Position numbers and translations under genes: made by a program
Assembly (NCBI RefSeq): GCF_039905635.1
Contig: NZ_CP157000.1
Span: forward strand, 4,216,001 to 4,280,000
Direction: 5' to 3'
From: Microbacterium sp. ProA8
GTDB lineage: Bacteria; Actinomycetota; Actinomycetes; Actinomycetales; Microbacteriaceae
Length of the DNA: 64,000 nt
Shown: positions 49,412-58,664 of the stretch, in pieces
How positions within the stretch are numbered: the stretch's first letter is position 1
How the letters are laid out: each line of letters opens with the position of its first letter
The notes under the pieces: generated by a model
Seen by the model: the letters and a program-made list of their open reading frames with translations, nothing else
Databases searched by the model: none
Told to the model about the DNA's origin: nothing

Positions 49412-52400
49412 ATGGACATCGATTCGCACGACGAGGCCCGGCTGTGGCCGGCGTCTCCCTTCGACCTCGCCGACGCGCATCGCTGCCCGTCGTGCTTCGC
49501 CGTGATCTCGGCGCCCGTCTGCGGCGCGTGCGGATTCGAGCTGACCGACCCGCGCGCGCTGCGCGTGCTCGAACTCGGCCGCGAGATCCTGTCGGCCGAG
49601 CTGGCGCGGCAGCGCCTGATCGACGACATCCGTCTGACCTCCACTGCGAACGCCCGGCTCGCAGCGGCTGAGGCGGCGGTGACGGATGCCGCGCCCCTGC
49701 CGCCCACCGTCATCTCAGCGACCATGGCACCCGAGGTGGCGGCGGCACCCGACGTGGCCGGTGTGGGCCCGGTCGGCACGGTTGCCGTCGGCCCCCTGGC
49801 GAGCTCCGGCATCGTCGCTCCGCCGGCCGTCGATCAGCCCGTCACGGCGTCGACGTTCGTCGCGGCCGCGAGTGTCGGCGACGCGGTCGCCGACACCGAC
49901 GTGGTCGCCGACACCGACGCGATCGCACAGCCCCGCATCCCCGGCGGCGGGCCCGCTGCGCCGGCGGCCACGCCGGTGGCCACGCCGGTGACGGTGCCGA
50001 GCGGTGCGGATCCGGTCGCCCCCTCCGCCGTGACGTCGTCCGCGCCCCGCCGTCGCCTCACGGTGCCGGTGCTGCTGCTGATCGTCGGCGTCTCACTGGT
50101 CGGCATCGCCGCGGTGTTCTTCCTGCTGCTGGCGTGGTTCGTCATGGGGATCGAGGCGCGGGCGCTCATCATCGGCGGAATCACCCTGGCGACCGTGGTG
50201 CTGGCCTCGTGGCTGCGACGGCGCGACCTCGGCGCGACCGCCGAGGCGATCGGCGTGCTCGGCGTCGGGCTGCTCGCGCTCGACGCGTGGGCCGTGCGGG
50301 CGAACGACCTGTTCGGGGCGGGTTCCACCGACCCTGCGGTGTACGCGGGAATCTCGGCGCTCGTCGTCGCAGTGCTGTGCCGGCTGTGGTCGCGGATCTC
50401 GGGGCTCCGCGGCCCCGACCTGGCCGCCTCCCTCGCTCTGCCGGCCGGTGTCGCCTTCCTCGTCGGAGGCCTGATCGATCTGCCGACCGCCGAGGCCGTG
50501 ACGGCGGGGTTCCTGGGCGCTGCCGCCGGCGGCCTCGCGCACGCGCTGCCGGCGCCGTGGTCCGCGGCGAGGAGCGGCCCGGCGGGTGTGCCCGAGCGCC
50601 TCGTCCTCGCGCTGGCGGGAGTCGGCTCGCTCATCGGCGCCGCGGTGACCGCCGCCGTGGCGACGGGTGACGCGGCGCCCGTGGTGGTGTGGTGCGCCGC
50701 GCTCGTGGCGGTGCTGGGCGCGGCGCACGCGTGGGTCGCGCAGCCCCGCGCGGGCGTCGAGCCCCTGCCCGGCGCCGTCGTGATCTCCGGCGTCGCCTCG
50801 AGCGTCGCCGCGGCTGCCGTCGGCCTCGCGGGCTGGTTCCTCGCGCTGCGCCTCGACGAGCCCGTGTTCACCGTGTTCGTCGGCCCGGTGCTGGCGGTCA
50901 CGGTCGCCGTCGCGCTGGATTTCGCTCGCACGCTGCGCGCCTCGAGCGCGCTCGTTCCCGCGACCCTCACCGCCGCGGGAATCGGCGGCTTGTCGGTCGC
51001 GGGGAGCCTGGTCCTCTGGCTCCTGCAGGCGCAGTCGGCGCTCGCGTCGAGCTGGACACTGTGGCAGACGGATGCCTTCACCCTGCCGCCCTCGGCCCCC
51101 GAGGCGCCGATGATCGGGGTGGCGGCGGCCGCGGCGATGGCCGGGCTGCTGTTCGCCGCGCCCACGCTGCGCCTGCCGCTGCTGAGCGATCTGCGGGCTG
51201 TGGTCGTGACCCTGCTGCTCCTGACGGCCGCGGCGCGCACGGCGGTCCCTGCCGTGCTCGTCGGCACCGCGCTCCTCATCGCGGTAGCCGCTCTCGTCGG
51301 CGCCGCCCGCGCGTCGGCGCACGTCGCGCCGAAGACCCGCGGTGCCGCACCCGGCGCGGGCGCCGAGCCGGCCGCTGCGGCGGATGACGCGCGGTCCGAT
51401 CTCCCCGGACGCCGGGGACGACTCCCGCGGGCGAGATCGCTCGAGGGCTCGAGCATCGCGGGCGCGATCGCCGTGGTCATCGCCTTCGCCGCCGGCACCG
51501 CCACCCCCTGGCTCTGGCTCATCGGCGTCGCCGCGGCGGCCGGCTACCCGGTGCTGCTGCGCACGGTGCGGCGCGCCGTCGGGCCGCTCGCCGTCGGGCT
51601 CGCGCTGGCGCCGGTGGCGGTGGCGGTGGTGGCGGCGATCATCGCGCCGGCCGCGCTCGGCGCCGCGACGGGCCTCACCGGCTCGGGACCCGCCGTCAGC
51701 CTCGCCCTGCTGCAGTGGGTCGCACTGGCGACGCTCGTGGGCGCCGCCTTCCTCCGCATCGACACGGCGAGCCGCATCGGCCTCGCCGCCTCGGGCTATG
51801 CGCTGACGATGCTGACGCTGGTCTGGACGCTGGTCGCGGCGGCCGACGACGTGGCCACGGATGCCGCGACCGCGGCGACCGTCGCCGCGATCGGCGAGCC
51901 CTTCGTGGGGCTGGTGCGCGGGGTCGCGCTCCTCGCGCTCCTCGCGCTGATCGCCATGGGCCGCACGCGGCTGCGTGGGCACGCCGTACCCGCCGCCGCC
52001 CTGCTCGCCGCCCCGGCGATCGCGGCGCTCGGCCATTCCGCGCTCGACATGGCCGGCGCGAGCGACGAGGGATGGGCGACGCTGGTGCTCGCCGCAGGGC
52101 CGGTCCTCGTCACCATCGCGACCGCCGCGATCGCAGTGATCTCGACGCGGTCGAAACACGGCATGCCGGCCGGCCCGGACGCCCCGCGTCCGGCAGCGTC
52201 CCCGTCCAGCCCCACGGACTTGGGCACGGCTGACCTGGGCACCGCCGACCTGGGCACCCCCGACCTGGGCATCGCCGGCCAGGGCACGCCCGCCGCCCCG
52301 CCGCGCACCCCCCTGCGTGCGCGCACCGCGGCCGATCTCGGCACGCTGCTCACGGGACTGTGCATCGTCTGGGGCATCGCTCCCGACCTGGTGTGGGCAC

Positions 52401-54751
52401 TGCTCGCACTGGTCGCGCTCGCGTGCGGCGCGGCATCCGTCTCCCGCGGCTGGGCCGCGCCGCCCGCCGTCGACCCGGCCGACGACCGCTTCGCCACCCG
52501 CCGCCCCGGCATGCCCGTCATGGCGGCCCCGCGCCGCCTGCTCGCATGGCCGGCGGCCGTCGCCGCGTGCGCGGCGTGGTGGGCGCTGCTCGGCATCGGC
52601 ACCCCGGACGCCGACTTCGCACTCGAGGCCTATGCCGTCCCCGTGACGGTCGTGCTCGCGGGCTTCGCCGCGGTGCTCGTCCGGCTCCGCCGTCGCGCCG
52701 AGGCGAGCATCGCCCTCGGCGCCGCGCTGACCGTCGGGCTCGTCTGGCCCGCAGTGGCCGCGTGGGGGGCCGCGAGCGTCTTCGGCGTGGCGGTGGCGGT
52801 GGAAGGGCCGCTCTTCGGCACCGTCGTCGCGATCGTCGCAGCCCTGATGTGCGTGCTGCTCTCGCTGCCTCCGGTGCGCGGCATCCGTCCCCCGTCTGTC
52901 GTCGGGTCGGCGGTCGCCCTGCTGGCCCTCACCCTCGCCTCCCTCGCCCGCGCGATCGATTGGTCGACGGACGCCTGGCCGTGGCAGACGGCATGGCTCG
53001 CGCTTCCCGTCGCCGTCGGGTATGCCTCGGGTGTGGGCCTCACGGGGGCACGGCCGGACCGGCTGTCGTCGCGCGGGTATGCGGTCGCGGCGCCGCCGGC
53101 GACGCTGGGCGTGGGGGCCTTCGTGGTGCTGGGGTTCGTCGGTCACGGCGCCGTCGTGGCCGGCGCCCTCGCCCTGCTCCTCGCGGCGCACCTCGCCTCG
53201 GCCGCCATCGGGCGGGCACCGTTCGCCCGGGCGACCAGATGGACGGCGCTGACGGGCGCCATCGCCGTCGCCGGCGTGTCGGTGCTGGCCGGGGGCACCC
53301 GCGAGATCGAGTTCGCGACCCTGCCGGTCGCCGTCGCGTGCGGGCTGGGAGCCGTTCTCGCGGTGCGGCGTCGCCGCCGTGCCGGGGGGACGTGGCCGGC
53401 CGGCGAGCAGCACGTGTGGTCGGCGGCGCTGCTGCTCGCCACCGTGCCCAGCCTTCTCGTTCCGGCCGAACCGGCCCGGGTGTGGCTCCTCATCGGCATC
53501 TCGCTGATCGCCGCGGTCGCGATCTCGCTGACGCCGATCCCCGACGCGTGGCGCGTGCGGGTGCCGTCGGCGCTGATCCTCGCCTCTGCGGCGCTCGCGA
53601 TGGGCGTGCGCGTGCTCCTCGACCCGTGGTTCGCAGCCGGCGATGCGGCAGCAGCCACCGCGGCCGTCGGCGCCGTCGCGGTCGCGGTGAGTCTCACCGC
53701 CACCGCCGTCACCTTCGCAGAGGCGCGGGTGGCGGCGTGGCTCGCGGCCGCCGCAGTCGCCCTGCTCGCCACGACGACCCTGCTGCGCGCCGGCGACGAC
53801 GCGGGGGTCGTCGCGGTGACCGTCGCGATCGCCGGCGCGGCCGCTGTCGCGGGCGCGGCTGCCCTGGGTCTGCGACGGTGGGTGGCCCTCGGTGCCGTGC
53901 TCGCCGTCGGCGGGCTCGTGGTCGTGGCCGTGGGATGCGGGGTGCGCTTCCTCGCCGTCGCCGGCGACCCGGGATTCGAAGCCGACCTCTGGGTGGTCGC
54001 GGCGGCCGCGATCGCGGTGGCCGTCGCCACTGCGGCCATGCGCGCCACGAGATCGCGGCGCGTGGACCTCACCGTCGGCACCGGGCTCGCCGTCGCTGTG
54101 GTGCTCATCGGAGCGGCTGAGATCGCCCTCCTCGCCGCCGCCACCGGCACGGGCCTCGATGAGCTGCGGACCGCGACCACCATGACGATCCTGACCGCGG
54201 CGGCGTACGTCGGCGCCGTGTGGCGCGGCCGGCTCGGAGCGGTGCCCGCCATCGTCGCGGCCCTGACCGCCGCCGTCTTCGGCACCCTGGCGTTCTTCAC
54301 CTTCGGGGTCGACCCGGTGGAGCTCGTGACGGTGCCCGCGGCGCTCGGCGGCATCGCCTACGGCGCTCGCACGCTGCGGCGCCGGCCGGAGGCGCGGACG
54401 TGGCCGACGCTCGGACCCTGGCTCGCCCTGCTCCTGCTGCCCTCGCTGCTGTACGACTTCTTCGGCCAGGCGGAGCTGTGGCGCATCGTCGCGCTCGGCG
54501 TCGTCGCCGTGGGCCTCGTGGTGGTCGGTGCGGTCTTCGCCCTGCAGGCGCCGCTCGTGCTCGGCTCGGCCGTGGTGCTCGTGCACGGGATCGCTCAGCT
54601 GTGGCCACTGATCTCGACGTCCTACGTCGCGGTGCCGTGGTGGCTGTGGCTCGGCATCGGAGGCGCCGTGCTGATCTTCATCGCGGCGCGCTACGAACGC
54701 CGGGTGCAGCAGCTGCGCGCCGCCATCACCGCCGTCACATCCCTGCGTTGA
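49412..54751 (+). CDS. Giant polytopic membrane protein (SCO7613 C-terminal-domain type)
   Basis: 1779 residues. A cytoplasmic zinc ribbon lies at the N-terminus (CPSCFAVISAPVCGACGF, two CxxC about 12 residues apart, near residues 23-38). A helix (LELGREILSAELARQRLIDD), an Ala/Pro/Val-rich disordered linker (about 90-250), and then some 40 hydrophobic segments follow to the C-terminus, interrupted by small cytoplasmic loops at about 690-720 and 920-1000. The second loop has five 15-bp repeats (DLGTA units, 52217-52291). RefSeq groups such proteins by an 'SCO7613 C-terminal domain'; function unknown. ATG at 49412 with GGGGAGAGG upstream. Its end overlaps the glycosylase gene by 17 bp. Confidence 0.85.
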   Translation: MDIDSHDEARLWPASPFDLADAHRCPSCFAVISAPVCGACGFELTDPRALRVLELGREILSAELARQRLIDDIRLTSTANARLAAAEAAVTDAAPLPPTVISATMAPEVAAAPDVAGVGPVGTVAVGPLASSGIVAPPAVDQPVTASTFVAAASVGDAVADTDVVADTDAIAQPRIPGGGPAAPAATPVATPVTVPSGADPVAPSAVTSSAPRRRLTVPVLLLIVGVSLVGIAAVFFLLLAWFVMGIEARALIIGGITLATVVLASWLRRRDLGATAEAIGVLGVGLLALDAWAVRANDLFGAGSTDPAVYAGISALVVAVLCRLWSRISGLRGPDLAASLALPAGVAFLVGGLIDLPTAEAVTAGFLGAAAGGLAHALPAPWSAARSGPAGVPERLVLALAGVGSLIGAAVTAAVATGDAAPVVVWCAALVAVLGAAHAWVAQPRAGVEPLPGAVVISGVASSVAAAAVGLAGWFLALRLDEPVFTVFVGPVLAVTVAVALDFARTLRASSALVPATLTAAGIGGLSVAGSLVLWLLQAQSALASSWTLWQTDAFTLPPSAPEAPMIGVAAAAAMAGLLFAAPTLRLPLLSDLRAVVVTLLLLTAAARTAVPAVLVGTALLIAVAALVGAARASAHVAPKTRGAAPGAGAEPAAAADDARSDLPGRRGRLPRARSLEGSSIAGAIAVVIAFAAGTATPWLWLIGVAAAAGYPVLLRTVRRAVGPLAVGLALAPVAVAVVAAIIAPAALGAATGLTGSGPAVSLALLQWVALATLVGAAFLRIDTASRIGLAASGYALTMLTLVWTLVAAADDVATDAATAATVAAIGEPFVGLVRGVALLALLALIAMGRTRLRGHAVPAAALLAAPAIAALGHSALDMAGASDEGWATLVLAAGPVLVTIATAAIAVISTRSKHGMPAGPDAPRPAASPSSPTDLGTADLGTADLGTPDLGIAGQGTPAAPPRTPLRARTAADLGTLLTGLCIVWGIAPDLVWALLALVALACGAASVSRGWAAPPAVDPADDRFATRRPGMPVMAAPRRLLAWPAAVAACAAWWALLGIGTPDADFALEAYAVPVTVVLAGFAAVLVRLRRRAEASIALGAALTVGLVWPAVAAWGAASVFGVAVAVEGPLFGTVVAIVAALMCVLLSLPPVRGIRPPSVVGSAVALLALTLASLARAIDWSTDAWPWQTAWLALPVAVGYASGVGLTGARPDRLSSRGYAVAAPPATLGVGAFVVLGFVGHGAVVAGALALLLAAHLASAAIGRAPFARATRWTALTGAIAVAGVSVLAGGTREIEFATLPVAVACGLGAVLAVRRRRRAGGTWPAGEQHVWSAALLLATVPSLLVPAEPARVWLLIGISLIAAVAISLTPIPDAWRVRVPSALILASAALAMGVRVLLDPWFAAGDAAAATAAVGAVAVAVSLTATAVTFAEARVAAWLAAAAVALLATTTLLRAGDDAGVVAVTVAIAGAAAVAGAAALGLRRWVALGAVLAVGGLVVVAVGCGVRFLAVAGDPGFEADLWVVAAAAIAVAVATAAMRATRSRRVDLTVGTGLAVAVVLIGAAEIALLAAATGTGLDELRTATTMTILTAAAYVGAVWRGRLGAVPAIVAALTAAVFGTLAFFTFGVDPVELVTVPAALGGIAYGARTLRRRPEARTWPTLGPWLALLLLPSLLYDFFGQAELWRIVALGVVAVGLVVVGAVFALQAPLVLGSAVVLVHGIAQLWPLISTSYVAVPWWLWLGIGGAVLIFIAARYERRVQQLRAAITAVTSLR
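52217..52291 (+). repeat. Five 15-bp coding repeats
   Basis: Consecutive units of GACCTGGGCACCGCC type encode DLGTA, DLGTA, DLGTP, DLGIA, GQGTP in a cytoplasmic loop of the giant membrane protein. Confidence 0.8.
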
Positions 54752-55412
54752 CCTCGCGTGCGCCGCGCCCCCACCGGAAGGGCGACACCGTCGGGTCGCC
54801 CGGGATCCAGTAGCGCCACGGGAACACCGCAGTGCCCGCCACCCCCGCCACGCCCACGCGCGGGCCCGACGCCACCTCGGCCAGCGGCTCGGCGAGCAGC
54901 TCCAGTCGGGCGACCGCCCCGTGCAGGGCGGCTCCCGTGATGGCGTCGATGCCGTCGTGCACGGGATGCCGCAGCCCCACCGCATCGCCCAGCCTGCCGG
55001 GTCCGCGCGCGAGGTCGCGCGGCGTGCGGGCCGCCGGTCGGCGGCGGGCCGCGGCATCCGTGCCCTCCAGCACCTCACCCGCCCGCAGCAGCACACCGCC
55101 GGCGACGCCGTCCGGTCCGCACACGACGTTGACGCAGGAGTGGATGCCGTGGCTGAGGTAGACGTACAGGTGCCCCGGTTCGCCCCACATCGTGGCGTTG
55201 CGCGGCGTCGGCCCCATGCGCGCGTGCGAGCCGGGATCGGGCACCGTGCCGGTGCCGCGGCCGTGGTACGCCTCGACCTCGGTCAGCCGCACGGCCACCT
55301 TCTCGCCGCCGACCAGGGTCGTCAGCCGCGCCCCGAGCAGCCTCGGCGCGACGTCGGCGGGCAGATGCTCCAGGTCGGCGCGGGTCGCCGCTCGCCAGAG
55401 GTCGCGCACCAT
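54735..55412 (-). CDS. 3-methyladenine DNA glycosylase (AAG/MPG family)
   Basis: 225 residues. VRLTEVEAYHGRGTGTVPDP with catalytic Glu, GSHARMGPTPRNATMWGEPG, then LYVYLSHGIHSCVNVVCGPD and VLLRAGE. It removes alkylated purines in base excision repair. Start ATG with TAGACT (55419-55424, minus strand) six bases upstream. It converges on and overlaps the giant membrane protein gene by 17 bp. Confidence 0.95.
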   Translation of the reverse strand: MVRDLWRAATRADLEHLPADVAPRLLGARLTTLVGGEKVAVRLTEVEAYHGRGTGTVPDPGSHARMGPTPRNATMWGEPGHLYVYLSHGIHSCVNVVCGPDGVAGGVLLRAGEVLEGTDAAARRRPAARTPRDLARGPGRLGDAVGLRHPVHDGIDAITGAALHGAVARLELLAEPLAEVASGPRVGVAGVAGTAVFPWRYWIPGDPTVSPFRWGRGAREVNAGM

Positions 55413-55485
55413 GCGCCGAGTCTATGTCGGCACGTCGGCGAGCCGGCGCCGCCGCGAGGACTGCTGCGAGCGCTACTGTTCGCGC

Positions 55486-57108
55486 ATGGGGAACTGGTTC
55501 GCACTCGTCCTGCTGAGCGTCTCGCAGTTCATCATGGTGCTCGACAGCACGGTGATGAACGTCTCGATCTCGACCGTCGCCTCCGACCTCGGCACGGACA
55601 TCTCGGGCATGCAGGCGGCCATCACCTTCTACGCACTCACGATGGCCGCGTTCATGCTCACCGGCGGCAAGCTCGGCGACCGCTGGGGCCGCAGCCTCGC
55701 GTTCCGGATCGGCTCCGTCGTCTACGGCATCGGCTCGCTGACGACGGCGTTGAGCCCCAACCTCACCGTCCTGATGATCGGGTGGTCGCTCGTCGAGGGC
55801 CTCGGTGCGGTGCTCGTGATCCCGGCGATCGCCGCCCTCGCCGCGATCAACTACGAGGGCCGCGCGCGCGTCGTCGCGTTCGCGGTGCTCGGCGCCGTCA
55901 CCGGCGGCGCCGCGGCGGCCGGTCCCCTCATCGGCGGACTCGTCACCACCTACTCGTCGTGGCGGTACGTCTTCGTCGCCGAGGCGATCGTCATGACGCT
56001 CGTGCTGATCGTGTCGGGGCGCATCAAGGACGTTCCGGGCGACCGCACGCTGCGCATCGACCTGCTGAGCGTCGTGCTGTCGGCCCTGGGGCTCGCGCTG
56101 CTCGTGTACGGCATCCTGCAGAGCAAGACGTGGGGCTGGTTCGTGCCACTCGACCCTCCCGAGATCAACGGCGAGCCCTTCGCGCCGCTGGGCATCTCGC
56201 CCGTCGCCTACATGATCCTGCTGTCGATCGTCGTGCTGTGGCTGTTCGTGAAGCGCCAGCAGCAGCTCGAGCGCACGGGCCGGGTGCCGCTCCTCAAGGT
56301 CAGCCTGCTGCGCATCCCGGCGCTCCGCAGCGGTCTCACGATGTTCATGGCGCAGTACTTCGCGATCGCCGCGCTCTTCTTCGTCATCCCGGTGTACCTG
56401 CAGACGATCCTCGGCTTCGACGCCCTGCAGACCGGCCTGAAGATCCTCCCGCTGTCTGTCGGGCTCATCCTCTTCTCGGTGCTCGGCTCGCGACTGTCGA
56501 CCGTCCGTTCCGCCCGGAACCTCGGCCGCATCGGACAGCTCACCCTCGGCGTCGGTGTGCTGCTGGTGTTCGTGGCGGTGCAGCCGGAGCTCGCCGACTG
56601 GCTGTTCGCGACCGGCATGTTCGTGGTGGGCGCCGGCTTCGGGCTGCTCGCCTCGCAGCTCGGCAACGTCAACATGTCGGCGGTGGAGCAGTCCGACACG
56701 TCCGAGGTCGGCGGCCTGCAGGGCACGTTCCAGAATCTCGGCTCGTCGTTCGGCACGGCGATCGTCGGCTCCGTCTTCATCCTGCTGCTGACCTCGGGCT
56801 TCACCGCCGCGGTGCAGCAGAGCACGACGCTTCCCGACGACGTGCGCGAGCAGGTCGTCGCCACCGCCTCGAAGGGCGCGCCGATCATCTCCCAGCAGCA
56901 GGCCGAGGATCTCTTGACGGATGCCGGAGCCGACCCCGAGGCCGCCACCGAGGTCGCCCGGCTCTACGCCGACACCCAGGTCGAGTCGCTCCGCCAATCG
57001 CTGTTCTTCGTGTTCGCACTGACGGTGCTCGGGCTCCTGCTGTCGACCGGTCTGCCGTCGAGGATCCCGGTGCCGACCGCGCGGAAGGACGAAACGCCCG
57101 GCCCGTGA
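55486..57108 (+). CDS. MFS drug transporter, DHA2 (14-TM, EmrB/QacA) type
   Basis: 540 residues, 14 predicted transmembrane helices. Motif D1 SQFIMVLDSTVMNVSIST at the start, motif A GGKLGDRWGRSLAF, and motif C-like GAVTGGAAAAGPLIGGLV for proton antiport. There is a long external loop near residues 430-490. Probably exports drugs or lipophilic cations. ATG at 55486 with TACTGT (55474-55479) six bases upstream; both this and the divergent glycosylase gene look leaderless within a 73-bp gap. Confidence 0.93.
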   Translation: MGNWFALVLLSVSQFIMVLDSTVMNVSISTVASDLGTDISGMQAAITFYALTMAAFMLTGGKLGDRWGRSLAFRIGSVVYGIGSLTTALSPNLTVLMIGWSLVEGLGAVLVIPAIAALAAINYEGRARVVAFAVLGAVTGGAAAAGPLIGGLVTTYSSWRYVFVAEAIVMTLVLIVSGRIKDVPGDRTLRIDLLSVVLSALGLALLVYGILQSKTWGWFVPLDPPEINGEPFAPLGISPVAYMILLSIVVLWLFVKRQQQLERTGRVPLLKVSLLRIPALRSGLTMFMAQYFAIAALFFVIPVYLQTILGFDALQTGLKILPLSVGLILFSVLGSRLSTVRSARNLGRIGQLTLGVGVLLVFVAVQPELADWLFATGMFVVGAGFGLLASQLGNVNMSAVEQSDTSEVGGLQGTFQNLGSSFGTAIVGSVFILLLTSGFTAAVQQSTTLPDDVREQVVATASKGAPIISQQQAEDLLTDAGADPEAATEVARLYADTQVESLRQSLFFVFALTVLGLLLSTGLPSRIPVPTARKDETPGP

Positions 57109-57147
57109 CGATCCGCGTTCGCCCTGCTGCCGCGCGCGCTGAATCGG

Positions 57148-57206
57148 TTCACTTGCGCTGAATGTACGCGCTGACGCACATTCGCCGTACATTCAGCGCA
57201 AGTGAA
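57148..57206. repeat. Perfect 21-bp inverted repeat between convergent genes
   Basis: Arms 57148-57168 and 57186-57206 are exact reverse complements (they begin TTCACTTGCGCTGAATGT), with a 17-nt spacer that itself repeats parts of the arm (CGCTGA, ACATTC). It lies between the MFS and propeller genes and could be a bidirectional terminator or an inserted palindromic element. Confidence 0.85.
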
Positions 57207-57236
57207 CGCCGTCAGCGGTGGTCGGCGGCGAGGGCG

Positions 57237-58664
57237 TCAGAGCGGGGGCACCTGGCACCACGAGATCGACGAGCCGTTGAGGGCGACCACGGGCTCGCCG
57301 TCGGCGACCTGGAGGATGCGCGTCTCCGGCCGCTGGGGCAGCGGCAGCTGGTACGTGTCGTAGCGGTTGTCCACGGCATCCGGCGCCATCAGCACCGCGA
57401 CATAGCGCGCGCTGGGCGAGACGCAGACCTGGATCACGGCATCCGTCTCGGCGGTCTCGGCGAGCACGGTCGCCGCACCGTCCGCCGCCACCCGGGCGAT
57501 CGAGGTGCGCCCCGTCGGTATCCCGGCCGCGTCGAGCACCGCCGCCGTGCGGATCGTGGAACCGTCCGGGAGGGGGGTGATCGAGCTCGTGCCGCCGAGA
57601 TCGGGGTCGGGCGTCACCAGCGGCTGCTCGCTCGCGTCGGTGAGGTCGATGACCGCGGCCTGGTCGATGCGGTCGACGACGGCCTCGCTGGACCCGCGCG
57701 CGATCCCGTTGATGGCGATCGCCGCGCCCAGCGCCGTCGCCCCCTCGCCAGCGGATCCGGTCAGCAGCAGCGATCCGTCGAACGACAGCAGCAGGATGCT
57801 GTCGGTGTCGGGCACGAACCGCCACTCGGCCACGCGCGGGTCGGCCCCTTCGACCTCGATGGCCACGGGATCGGCGTCGGGGTCTCCGAGCGAGGCCGTG
57901 AACAGGCGGCTCTCGCGGCCGGAATCGGCGTCGAGCTCCGCGTCCGAGAACGTGTAGCCGATGCGCTCGCCCCGGTCGGCCGTCTGCAGGTTGGACACGT
58001 ACCCGTCGGCGCCGTCTTCCACCGGCAGCGGCAGGTCCTGCGCGTTCTCGCCGTCGAGGTCGGTGACGATGAGCCCCGCCCGGTCGTCGTCGGTGCGCAC
58101 CGACACCACCAGGTGCTCGGCGGTGGCGCGGAAATCCTCGATGTGCGGGTGGCGGAACACCGGCACGGCATTCTGCCCGGTGAGGTCGGTGCGGTAGATC
58201 AGGTCGCCGTCGTTGGTGTCGCGCTGCAGCAGGAAGACGTCTGCCGGCGGGGTGCGGAAGGTCTCGGTGAACGTCGCGGTCGGCCCGCCGCCGAGCGACG
58301 CGACGTCGTCGATGGTGACCGTGTACTCCGTGTCGTCCCACAGCGGCAGCGTGAACCGCACGCCGACGCTGCGTCCCGACGTGTCGACCACGAACGGCGT
58401 CGCCGGGGTGATCGTCACCTGCGACGGCTCGACCTCGGCGAGCGACTGCGTCGTGGTCACGATCAGACGGGATCCGGATGCCGCAGCCGCGGCCGCGGGA
58501 TCCACCGACGTCTCGGAGACCCGCGGCCCCTGCGCGACGCTCGCCGCCGCCCCGGCGAGGCCGAGCACCGCGAGCAGCCCCACGACGATGCCGAACGCGG
58601 CGACGAACGCACGGCTGCGACGGCGCCCCGACCGCGTGCGGCGGCTGCCGGCGTCAGTACTCAT
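57237..58664 (-). CDS. Membrane-anchored propeller-like protein of the zinc operon
   Basis: 475 residues. A basic N-terminus (RRTRSGRRRSR) and one transmembrane helix (about 20-42) anchor an exported part. An Ig-like domain follows (about 55-140; VTITPATPFVVDTSGRSVGVRFTLP). Then comes a WD/TolB-like repeat region (about 145-470; DVFLLQRDTNDGDLIYRTDL, VSNLQTADRGERIGYTFSD, VAEWRFVPDTDSILLLSFDG, ISWCQVPPL). No enzyme motifs. Its start overlaps the stop of the TIGR03943 gene by 11 bp, making it the last gene of the zinc operon. Role unknown. Confidence 0.78.
   Translation of the reverse strand: MSTDAGSRRTRSGRRRSRAFVAAFGIVVGLLAVLGLAGAAASVAQGPRVSETSVDPAAAAAASGSRLIVTTTQSLAEVEPSQVTITPATPFVVDTSGRSVGVRFTLPLWDDTEYTVTIDDVASLGGGPTATFTETFRTPPADVFLLQRDTNDGDLIYRTDLTGQNAVPVFRHPHIEDFRATAEHLVVSVRTDDDRAGLIVTDLDGENAQDLPLPVEDGADGYVSNLQTADRGERIGYTFSDAELDADSGRESRLFTASLGDPDADPVAIEVEGADPRVAEWRFVPDTDSILLLSFDGSLLLTGSAGEGATALGAAIAINGIARGSSEAVVDRIDQAAVIDLTDASEQPLVTPDPDLGGTSSITPLPDGSTIRTAAVLDAAGIPTGRTSIARVAADGAATVLAETAETDAVIQVCVSPSARYVAVLMAPDAVDNRYDTYQLPLPQRPETRILQVADGEPVVALNGSSISWCQVPPL

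Noticed and set aside
50093..55096. A 1667-codon open frame on the minus strand opposite the giant membrane protein gene
   Set aside because: It mirrors the high-GC third-position bias of the real gene; its translation is an Arg/Gly/Asp/His-rich composition with no domain, and no start context supports it.
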